From Glycine soja (lineage: Eukaryota; Streptophyta; Magnoliopsida; Fabales; Fabaceae), in contig NC_041016.1 in assembly GCF_004193775.1 (NCBI RefSeq), positions 48,761,349 through 48,825,348 on the forward strand: 64,000 nt of DNA, given 5' to 3'. Below are positions 1 to 9,283 of the stretch, in pieces; positions within the stretch are counted from its first letter, which is position 1, and the number at the start of each line of letters is the position of its first letter. The notes beneath the pieces are model-generated. The model was not told the origin of the DNA and did not search any database. It saw nothing but the letters and a program-made list of their open reading frames with translations. Both the position numbers and the translations under genes were made by a program.

Positions 1-149
1 AAAATAGAAGATAAACAAAAAAAAAACAAACTACTGCACGTGTAGCATAACAGATAGTAATGGTCCTAAAAATAGCAACAACTTAAAAAATCTGTTTCAA
101 TAGTCAAATAGTTAATAGTGGGATATAGTAGAAAATGGAAGTAACCTGA

Positions 150-760
150 CTCGATCACCTGAAAACACAATAATAGCTCAATTGAGGAGTTACAATGACG
201 AAGTGGTAAAGCAAGACAAAGCACTTGCCATTATACAGGCAACACTACATGATGATATTTTTATGAATATCCAAATTCTTGAGATTGCAAAAGAGGCATG
301 TGATTAGTTGAAGGAGAAGTTCCAAGGGAGTGAAAGATCAAAAAGAATGTAAGGGCTGAACTTGAGAAGGGAGTTTGAAGTTGTGAAGTTGGAAAACATG
401 CCACTCGAGGAGGAGCCATTTTATAATCTAAAGCGTGATTTGAATGACCCTACGAGAAAAGTTGCTGAGAAGATAGACCTCCTTGCTCACAAACAAACTT
501 GAAGAGAAGAAGAAAATCAAGCTTTTGAAGGTAAATTTCATAGAAGAATATAATGATGTTGCAAGCAAAAAATGGATTAAGGAGGCTGCAAGAAAAAAAT
601 GGATTAAGAAAGTTGCAAGCATTCTTATTTCAAATGATATAATTTCTGTTAAGCAAGGAGATGCAAATGCTTGTCTACTTGATGGTGATCTTCCATACAT
701 GAGAGACCAAGACCAAAGTTTGGAAGAAAAATCTCAAGGAGGAGTATTGACAGTTGAGAT
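150..760 (+). pseudogene. Copia retrotransposon gag remnant (UBN2-type)
   Basis: Conceptual translation gives gag-like stretches such as KALAIIQATLHDDIF and LRREFEVVKLENM, which match the UBN2/gag domain of plant Ty1/Copia elements. The frame has in-frame stops (for example near 306 and 350) and a shift around 480-500, so this is a dead fragment. No protease, integrase or reverse transcriptase follows it, so the element was internally deleted before the LTR-like sequence downstream. Family assignment rests on recognised residue patterns only. Confidence 0.6.
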
Positions 761-1040
761 TTTAATTTTCTGACATAATAAAAATATCTTTGTAGATTTT
801 ATGGTTCCTTGTAAAGTTGCTTAAAGATTACTTGTGCTAAGAAAGAAACAACTTGTAACTGTTAGCTAATCATGCCTAGTTTTAGGTAGCCATAATTTGT
901 TGTTTGTCACCCTATTGGGGACTTGCTAGTTTCTATATTTAAAGCCTTGTTGTAACATATTTAAAGTGTGTAAAACCAAGTTACAAACTTGAAATATATC
1001 AGATCAGTTTTGCTCCTCTCCTCTCTCTCTTCTTCTCTAT
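746..1040 (+). mobile_element. Probable Copia 3' LTR remnant
   Basis: A purine-rich polypurine-tract-like run (ending GGAGGAG at about 745) precedes a sequence starting TATTGACAG, which may be a mutated TG LTR start. A TATA-like stretch (TATATTTAAAG, about 935-945) and a CT-rich tail follow, consistent with an LTR R/U5 region. It lies directly behind the gag remnant. The right edge is uncertain and no target duplication was found. Confidence 0.4.
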
Positions 1041-1087
1041 ACCGTTTATATCTTGCTGTCCATATATGCTCTTATGCTTTTCTAACA

Positions 1088-1121
1088 TAAACAATAACCA
1101 CTTTAGCGCGCGCGCATATGC

Positions 1122-1175
<54 letters not shown>

Positions 1176-1470
1176 ATTATAGCATTTAAAAGTCAAACAA
1201 CACATAGTCCATCAAAAGTTTCATTTTATTCACCACAAAATGTTATTCATTCATAGAAGAACAAGATTTGTTGATAATTACCTGGCTGCGAAGACTGTAG
1301 AACTTAGAACACAAGGCAAGAAGCTCTATCCAGAAGGTAAAGGGATTTAAAGAAAGAAGTGGTGTAAGCAAGTGAGCCACCAAAGATCACCATAGGAAGA
1401 TGTACGGGTTTTTGTAGTTGGGTTATAATGATTGTCATTTGTGGTTTTGTGTTATAAAACATACACGTAT
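1088..1470 (-). promoter_or_regulatory. Orphan duplicate of the eEF2L promoter and 5' leader
   Basis: This stretch matches 12361-12690, the promoter, first non-coding exon and start of the 5'UTR intron of the eEF2-like gene, nearly base for base over long runs (for example AGTGAGCCACCAAAGATCAC and AGATGTACGGGTTTTTGTAG). The splice-donor context at about 1282 is kept. The TATA motif TTTATAG at 12609-12615 is deleted here (about 1391-1395), and the TGGGCT element has become TGGGTT at 1419-1424. No eEF2 coding sequence follows; Copia sequence lies there instead. It is probably a non-functional duplicate. Confidence 0.75.
1123..1171. repeat. (TA)n microsatellite
   Basis: About 24 TA units, preceded by a short alternating GC run (GCGCGCGC, about 1106-1114). 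The equivalent site in the eEF2L leader at about 12382 has only CATATATAG, so the repeat expanded within this orphan copy. Confidence 0.95.
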
Positions 1471-3379
1471 ATGAAACTTGTTACCCGCAACTGAAATCCA
1501 TTTATAATCTATAATTTCTGAGATAAGGAATGTTATGTTGCCACCTCAGAATTTTAGAATGATAGAATTCTTCCACTACAACATTTTTGCTTATGTGGCA
1601 TACATTTCTTAGTTAACCATCTGCTATAGCTCTTTAAAATTTCATTTGTTATATCCACTTTAAAATTTCATTAAAATCTAATTAAATATCATTTCATCAG
1701 TTACTAGACTCTCATCAAAACCTTCCATATCATCCTCTCAACCATCTCTTTCTCCTCCTTCATCTTCACGTGTTTTCTCAACTTAAGTCACCTTCATTGT
1801 TATCTATCCATAGTAAAGTACTGCTTGTAGCACCCACTATCAGTGATGACAGAAGTACTATAATATGGTATCAAAGGTTACAGTTTTTCACTCCATCATA
1901 TAATATTAATAATTTTTTATATGTTTCTCACAACCATCTCTCTCTCTGATTTTTTCTTCTCCTTCTAGAAACTTTCTCTTTCTCTGTTTTTTTTTTTGTA
2001 CAGTTCCATTGTCTCTCTCGCTTAAGTTCATCATGCTTATAGTTTAAATTGGGTATTTTTGCATGCGTAGATACAAAGTTCAGCATATCATGAACAATAC
2101 GCTGACCTTTATTCTAATATTTAATTTATTCCTTTGTTTCAATCTATAGAAATCAATTATCAGAAAAAAAAGCTTGAAAGATTAATTTGGGTATGATCTA
2201 TTTTTTCATACCGGTATGATCTAATTTGAAATTGTTGAAATATATCATACCATGTATATTTTCTTTCTCATGGCATTAGAAAACTAAAGAATAGAAAATT
2301 TTAAAAATATTAGGAATTAATATTTATTTATTATTTTTATTCCCTTAATTTCTTATATATATATATCATATTTATTTTATAATTAATTATGGCATTTAAA
2401 GTTATAATTTTAAAAATGATAACTAAAGTTTGAATGAAATATATTTTTATAACATAAATCAAATTATATTGTCTCACAATAAAATCTGATAATTTCTTGT
2501 AAATTTGTATTGAGTAACTGGTGATTTGAAAGATTAATAAAACATGATATTAATGGTATAATTTTAAACTCTATTTAATTAGAAGTTATATATTAATAAT
2601 TAATTTATAATTAACAGACTCAATTTGATTAAAATGCCAGATATAGGAAAAATAATAAATAGTATATAAATATTATTAAATACATTGTTCTTTTATCCTT
2701 TGTCAAACCAGCTGGTTTTCTAACCCACTGGCTGTTTAGGAGGCTCAGCTTAAAAAGGGGACGTAGAGTTTTTCTGATTTTTTTGCAAAATTGAGGTGTT
2801 GTGGCCTACCATCATGACTTCATTTTTGCACTGTCGCATAACTCTGTTGGGACTGTTTGAATAAGTGTTTAAGTCTATTAAAATATTTAATTATTTATTT
2901 GTTGATGTCCTGGTGACGTGTTGATAACTTGATATGATAATTTCACGGGGCTGACCTTTTCTACTCGGGGTGCTTTCGTGATGGTGGCATGTGATGAACA
3001 ATACATATGTAAGGAGGATATGATTTTGATTATGATAAGTGATAATTGTTTTTATATTTAGTTTCTGCATTATATAATTTTTTCTTCTTTAATGTTTTTT
3101 TTTACTTAAAAAGATAAGAATTTAGATTCTTTTCAATTTTTAGCTTAATTATATTAGAGTTGTTTGAAAAAGTGGAACAGGCTTAACGTGTGAATACTAA
3201 GCCAATGGTACTATGCATGTGTGCTAAGGGCATATATACAGGCTTAGCGTGCTGATTTTTGAACATCATGACAGCGCAACATTTTGAAGGATATAAAAAG
3301 GTTGCACTATTCTTTTTGGAGGGAGTTCGTGAAGGATATGCTCTGAAGTAAAAACATCCATTTGAAAACTCTTTTTCTT
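1471..3379. other. AT-rich intergenic DNA, no gene seen
   Basis: No convincing coding sequence. The stretch holds AT-rich tracts and CT-rich runs (about 1740-2010). A primer-binding-site-like TGGTATCAAAGG at about 1866 could mark an eroded LTR-retrotransposon leader, but no paired LTR was found. Confidence 0.6.
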
Positions 3380-3860
3380 TTATTTTCTTTGTTTCATCAA
3401 CTTACTCATGGTTGAAGGCTTGAATATCAAAAACTCTATGATGTAATGACCTTTATTATTCATTTAATGTTATTTCATTATTATTGTTTTCTTTCTATGA
3501 TTATTGTTTTGTCTATGATTTGATCACCCATTTACATGTATGTTATAGGATTTTAATAATTGAAAAATGTTTTTACCCTAAAAACTTGAAGAAACTTCTA
3601 AATAATCCATGTCTAGGGATGTAATGGTGTTAGTTAGCTTTATTTATGGGTCTTTATTCTTAAAGCAAGTCACTTGGTTTAGCTCCCTAAGAGATTAAGA
3701 GAGAAGCAACTGATTTATGCTCTTTCACATAAGAAATCATGGTTAGAGTAGTTTAGTTGACGAAGGTCATAGTTGAAATAATTTTGAATGATAAAAAATC
3801 CATAACATTGCATCAAGAGTACTTTTGGTAGGTCAAACACCCTATACTTCTACAAAAAAT
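3380..3860 (+). mobile_element. Degraded Gypsy-type LTR fragment
   Basis: Similar in order and wording to the middle of the solo LTR at 55195-56481. Shared landmarks are TTGATCACCCATTTACATG here against TTGATCACCCATTTGCATG there, then TCTTTATTCTTAA, an AGAGATT block, and a shared TAACATTNCATCAAG end. The ends of the element are not recognisable here, so it is a truncated relative. Confidence 0.6.
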
Positions 3861-4840
3861 TGCATCTAAGTATCATTCCTTTTCTAAAGGCACTTCAAGC
3901 AAATTGTTGAATATCATACGTAGATCAAAGACATATGTATGGTCCAATTTCAACCGCCTGTTATCATGAAGGAATTCAGAATTTTGAACCTTTCCATTGA
4001 TGAACACCATGGGTGTAACCAATCTAAACACCGCAGGTGCAATAACTCAATAAGTATACAAAAAAATTGGCAGGGAATTTATTACGAATCCAGAAAGAAC
4101 TTAAACGTCCCATGCTTTGCTGATCGAACCACTTTGAAATACTTGCTCCTGGAAAACAAAACTCAGTATCTCCAGCCTCATGCAGTTCCTGTTAGTCATT
4201 ATTCGTACACAATACATAAGTTTAGCAACATTAAGTTAGGTGCATATATATTATTATATCAAATACAATAAATACAAGAGAAAACCTAATTTAAGAACAT
4301 GCTTGAACTCGAGGAAGACAAGGATATATACTTTATTGCCTGAAATGTTTTAAGTGTAGAATTCAAAGCTAAAAGTTAAGGTACATTTAATGCATTGTGG
4401 AAATTGAATTTTTATCATTAAGATGGTTTAAATATAAAGTGAAATATTATATTTTGAATGTATGCAAGTTGTTTTTGTTTTAATTTTCTAGAATATTTAT
4501 TTATTATAATTGATGACAATCTTCACTATAAATAAAAAAGAGAAATAAAAAAGAGAATTAGTAGAAAAGATACATGAAGTGAATGTGTGTGAGAAGAGAG
4601 ATTATGAAACATGAGAGAAAAGTGTGTGAGAGTGTCATCAATTTTTGTAATCATTTTTATGATAAAGAAATACTTTTGAGATGATTATGTGAACGTATGA
4701 AAGAGATGTCGAATCACATTAAATTTTTGTTTGTTATTATTTTTGTTATGTTTTCACGGTGTAGTCTTTGTTATGTTTTCACGGTATAGTTAATTTTGTT
4801 TTTGAAAACGTTGATTATTTAACATTAAGTTTGTCGGAAC
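3861..4840. other. Intergenic DNA, no gene recognised
   Basis: An open frame of 110 codons at 3939-4271 has no recognisable domain and is probably chance or repeat-derived. A short tandem repeat lies at about 4745-4790 (GTTATGTTTTCACGGT twice). The AGAGAG-rich stretch at about 4550-4640 with TATAAATA near 4527 resembles an LTR promoter/R region, but no ends were found. Confidence 0.5.
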
Positions 4841-4849
4841 TCTTCTAAT

Positions 4850-5245
4850 TTCCTGAAGACGCTTGCAAATCACTCACATTAAGAGTTCTTAAAACTTGAA
4901 ATTCTTTGATGCATCCAGGAAGGAATGTGAAATTATTCCCCTATAGTTGTAAAATACTCAACAAAGGGCAAACTGCGTGAAACCTGCTGAAAAAAAGAAT
5001 CATCATACAGGTTGCTATAGTTGGCCATAGACCGGTCTACCTTTGAAGATCCTATTGAACCTATTTTTTCTTCATCCTTTTCTAATTTTACCCATTGCCA
5101 CCCCTTGAGATGAAAAACATGAAATTCAGACAGATTAGGCATCATGACAATGCTACTTTGTAACTGAACCATGGGATAGGACATCATTGAAATCTCCAAA
5201 AAATGCACCATGGGAGAGTTGTCGTGTGCAAGAGCTCTAAGAATC
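4850..5245 (-). pseudogene. TNL resistance-gene LRR fragment, copy 1
   Basis: The minus-strand translation includes SSIVMMPNLSEFHVFHLKGW and KVDRSMANYSNLYDD, characteristic of the C-terminal LRR exons of soybean TIR-NBS-LRR (N-like) genes. The block is closely similar to 7905-8165, including the sequence just downstream around the next LRR exon (GTGAAATTATTCCCCT). It has no NB-ARC or TIR part. The LINE fragment begins immediately upstream, so the gene was broken by insertion or deletion. Confidence 0.8.
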
Positions 5246-5269
5246 CAGGAGTGCCTTCTTTTTTAGCGA

Positions 5270-5625
5270 TCAGGGTATCTGTAGAATCCAATTAATCTCG
5301 GTTGGATAATCACAATGATGCACCTGGACATTGATGAAGTTGGAAGAGAAGGAGAAAAGGTGACAGTTGAATGGTTTACGCCAAAGAAGAACAAGTCCTC
5401 CGCTTCTACCGTTAACATTAACTGCAAAACAAGAATCAAAACAAAGCAAAGATTTTATTTCCTCAATACGGTGGGTATGAACTAGGGTTTTACACAAAAA
5501 GATCACATCAACGTGATATGATCTGACAAGGTCCCAAAGGATGGGAACTACCATTAAAAAAGGATGATTGGGGTTGGACTTTTTCATTGTTGTCGGAATC
5601 TATCATTTTCTCATCACTGGTCGTT
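5270..5625 (-). pseudogene. LINE ORF2 endonuclease N-terminal fragment
   Basis: The translation carries VDVIFLCKTLVHTHRIEEIK and GGLVLLWRKPFNCHLFSFSS, the N-terminal apurinic/apyrimidinic endonuclease region of plant L1-type LINEs. About 100 residues are present. The reverse transcriptase that should follow is missing, because TNL sequence starts just beyond 5250. Together with 6113-7035 it forms one broken LINE interrupted by a solo LTR. Confidence 0.75.
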
Positions 5626-5630
5626 GATTT

Positions 5631-6107
5631 TGTGAGAGTTTAATTCTGTTTTGGCTTTGTATATAAGAGAGAGTAACAGAATTTTAAAATTCTGTTATAA
5701 GTGCTAGCCTAAGAGTGAAGGGTTGTTACTTTGTTTTGCTTGTATAAAAGGGCAATCATACATCTTAATAAAGGGTTATTTTCATTCTATCATTTTCAGT
5801 CTCTAGTGCTATTCCTAGTGTGTGTGCAATTCTGTGCTTAGAAAACAGTGAGTGATACACAAGTGAATGTGTGAGGGAGTGAATTGCATCTCTTGCAATT
5901 GAGAGAGGAACAGTGTGTGTTCCAACGATGTGTTGGGTTACAAGTGTGAGGTGAAGTCCCACATCGGGTAGAAGTGAAAAGGTTGAACACCATATAAGTG
6001 AAGAGAAGACCCATAAACCTGAGCCTTAAGGTTTTGGGTTAGAGTGTGGTGTCAAGCTTCCTTATGTGGTGGCTCGTGGTTCTCATACCCATCGAATCTC
6101 CCCAACA
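5631..6107 (+). mobile_element. Solo LTR inserted in the LINE, containing a TRIM-LTR-like 3' part
   Basis: Begins TGTGAGAG and ends CCCCAACA, flanked by 5-bp direct repeats GATTT (5626-5630 and 6108-6112), as expected of a solo LTR. A TATA-like TTTGTATATAAGAG lies at about 5657-5670 and AATAAAG near 5767. Its last 177 bp (5931-6107) are a close copy of the 181-bp LTR of the TRIM at 43435-43983. No target duplication surrounds the 177-bp part alone, so the part appears integral to this LTR. Confidence 0.75.
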
Positions 6108-6112
6108 GATTT

Positions 6113-7035
6113 GGTGTTAGACATTTATCATGATTGCTTCAGTTTCAGTTAGCCTCTTTTATTTCCTCCCATAATGAGCTCATGATTAGCCTTGTCCCCC
6201 TCATTCATATCACAATTATTGGCAATGATTGTTGACGATTTTGGTTGCTGATTGGCTGGAGCATTAATTATGGAATTTCGAAAAACTTATGCCATCATTT
6301 CAAAACTTTTTGTGTCTGTCTCGTCATTAATATTAATTGCATATTCTGTGAAAATTATTGTCGACGTTATTGTGGCCCCCTTTGTCAGAGTTTGCCACTG
6401 ATTTGAAGTTCCACAGAAGCAACAAAATATATATGTTAGACATTCATATTTGATTAAGACCTCTTTAAGATCTCCTCGTGGTTTCTTGATTTTTGTACGT
6501 AAGAGGCTTTTGAATGTTTAGAAGCACCTTGATGCGCATGAAAAGGCACAAGAAATTGACGTTGTTCTTCTCATCATACTCCAAGAACTGGATAGTGTAA
6601 TTTCTGAGGCTTTCTTCAACCTTTTGAGACATAAACTCCACCGGTAGGTTATGCATTTGAATCAAAAAAGGGACGTAGAATAATGGGATAGTTGTTGGGT
6701 CTTTTCCTTCTTCAATGACTCCAAATATGGACATGTTTTTGTCAAAACTCCATAGGCCTCCATTGAGAACTCTGATAATAATCAACATCATTATAAAACT
6801 GGAATAGAAACCGGTCAGATGCTAGTTACGTGATAGTTACTCCCTGAAAAAGGTTTTCATACTAAGGACATTCACTCCTTCATAATTTGACTGCAGATGC
6901 TTTTATCTGCCCCAAAACGACCAACCAAATATATATAGGGAGTAGTCAACTAGTGTCATTGGTTGTTTCAAAATTAATCTCCAGACCTGGGTCATCTTCG
7001 TTAATATTCAGATTCTCAATGCTTGGCGTAGCCAT
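6113..7035 (-). pseudogene. LINE ORF1 (DUF4283, gag-like) remnant
   Basis: Minus-strand translation from an ATG at 7035 reads MATPSIENLNINEDD, and further on RVLNGGLWSFDKNM, VPFLIQMHNLPVEFMSQKV and FMRIKVLLNIQKPL. These are typical of the DUF4283 RNA-binding domain in plant LINE ORF1 proteins. Several stops and shifts interrupt it, notably between 6800 and 6990. The 5' start is retained, which is unusual for a dead LINE because they normally lose their 5' end. Confidence 0.75.
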
Positions 7036-7039
7036 GGGA

Positions 7040-7900
7040 AAGGAAGGTGAATGTTAGGGATTGGGAAAAGGGTTAGGCCAAATGTGAAGGGAAGAGATCA
7101 CTCAGAAGAAAAGAAGACAGCTCAAATCCTCAAAAGGAAAAAAAACTCTCATGGGGAGAGAAACATCTCACTAATAATGTTCTCATTAAACAATAACTTT
7201 GCATACATTCTTATTTACGATAATTGTATGGACTATATTTTTAACATGTTTTCAGTTTTAATTAAGAAAATATTTTTTTTTTACTTCATTGATCACGTAT
7301 CAAAATAAAATGTTATCTTCAAATTAAAGCATAATACCAATTTTAATTCATGACCCATTGAATTTTTGTTGATATAATGGTGTAATTTAAGAGATAAGTA
7401 TAATGATTTTTTTTATTTAAATAAAAAATTGAGTATAATAGTTAAAATTAACCAATATAATTTATTGAACTGAAGCCTATACTTATCTATAAAATTATTA
7501 CTTGAATAATTCTTAATTAAAAATTAAAAAATTGTTTTTGAATAATTAATTATATACAAGACAATCTAAATAAAGTAAATTTTATTTTTAACATATTTGA
7601 TTTGTTTTTACATCAAAGTAATTTGATATTAATAATCATTTTTTAAACTTTGAAGGTTAGACAATTCTATATATATGTGAATCCTAGTTTGGCTGAGTTC
7701 AACCACTTAAAACTTTTTTTTTTTTAGTTCGTTAATCAATTTTTTTATTCCATTATATCTCAAATTGTACTAAGTAAGATATCTATTTAAAACATCATTT
7801 ATTTGAAAAATTGAAATATACTGCCAATAAAATACAAAAAAAAATTAGTTAGTATTCAAATGCTTTTATTAAAAAATTAAAATTTGCAAATATACTTCTA
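7040..7900. other. AT-rich intergenic DNA
   Basis: Very AT-rich with homopolymer runs. The only longer frame (7051-7308, plus strand) shows no known domain and ends in low-complexity sequence. Nothing else is supported. Confidence 0.6.
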
Positions 7901-7904
7901 AATC

Positions 7905-9125
7905 ACATTTTTTGATACATTCAGGAAGAAATGTGAAATTATTCCCCTCTAGGTGTAAACTCCTCACATGAGCAAACTGCGTGAAACCTATTGAAAAAAA
8001 AAAAAAAATCATCTTACAGGTTGCAAAAGTCCGCCATAAACTCTTCTACCTTTGAAGACACTACTAAGCCCACTTTTATTTCACCCTCTTCCCCATTGCA
8101 TTGATAAGCTTCAAATACAAACAGTTTAGGCATCATGGCAATGCTACTTCGTGACTGAACAATTCTACTACAACCCAAGCATAAATGTTGGAGTCCAATA
8201 AGATTTTGAAATGACGATGGCAATTCTTCTATAGGAATCTCAATCAATGAAAGTTCCTTTATATATGTTTTCCATCTCTTCTGATATTTATGGAAAATTC
8301 TCAAGACTGTAACAATGTGAAAGTTTAAGTTGTTTAAGAGAGGTCAAGCCTTAGCTTCCAGCAACCTTCAGCACTCAATATTTGAAGTTTATTCAGAACA
8401 CCAATTGAGTTGTGAAACGTAATTAAATTCTCACAATATTCAAATGAAAGTTCCTCCAAATTTGGGAGATTAGATACATCAGGTATCTGTCTTAAAAATT
8501 CGCACTTGTCAAAATTCAAAACAGTTAGATTCTTGAGATTCTTCTGCAAAGAAAATAAAGGAAAAAAAAAAAAAAGAAAAGAAATAAGGACTGAATGAAT
8601 AATCTTAAAGTGAATATATTAATTTATAAGATGAGGAAAATGTAGTCTTTAAACTTGCCTTCAATAAGCCATTGAACTTGAATGACGTTAAGCAACTGTA
8701 AGGTAACTTGCATATGGCAGGTTCCATGTGATTAAAAGATGATAAACAATTTTAAGGATATCAATGCCCTTCCAGTACTCTCAGACTTTTTGGAAAATAA
8801 TGTAGACCTTCAAGAAATTTACCATTTCTAACAATAAGTATTTTAAGGGTTTTCATGTTCTCGAAGGCCTTTCCATTCCATTCCACTGTTTCTTCTTTGT
8901 CAGATATGTTGAAATCTAGACATGCGATTTCAATTTTATCAGTTCCCTGTTAACGCAAAATGGCACAAATCGACCTCAATACCGGTTATATGTAAGACAT
9001 CAATTCACGTGTTTTAGAGAACTTTACAAATTATCAGTAAAAAAAGATAAGTACAGTATGTGAACATACGATAGAAAAAGGAAAAACTAAATCATAAGAA
9101 ACCAAACCTTATCTATTGAGTTTCA
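7905..9125 (-). pseudogene. TNL resistance-gene LRR region, copy 2 (truncated)
   Basis: Reading right to left, three exon-like blocks encode TNL C-terminal sequence. About 8950-8750 gives KIEIACLDFNISDKEETVEW and ENMKTLKILIVRNGKFLEG, the junction after NB-ARC. At 8549-8334 is LTVLNFDKCEFLRQIPDVSN and NLEELSFEYCENLITFHNSI. At 8304-8014 is IPIEELPSSFQNLIGLQHL. TIR and NB-ARC exons are absent, because the eEF2L 3' end lies just beyond 9140-9280. A stop occurs in the first block. It is a partial, probably dead gene and a tandem relative of 4850-5245. Confidence 0.8.
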
Positions 9126-9283
9126 CTTACCGTGTTGTCTTTTAAAATTTGATTTATATCTTTCACAGTAAGCATTAGATTAGTGCTAATGGACATGATA
9201 CTTTATTGAAACATAAAACTAAAATTACATGCACACACACGACTTTACATTGGTCCTAAATAATATTCTACATTATTGATACT

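Noticed and set aside
999..1205. Minus-strand frame with a Tyr-Ile run
   Set aside because: Produced by translation of the (TA)n repeat.
1866..1877. TGGTATCAAAGG as a retrotransposon primer-binding site
   Set aside because: No LTR end with TG/CA and no partner LTR could be found, so the match may be chance.
3939..4271. 110-codon plus-strand frame as a gene
   Set aside because: No recognisable domain, no splice or promoter context, and it lies next to LTR-derived sequence.
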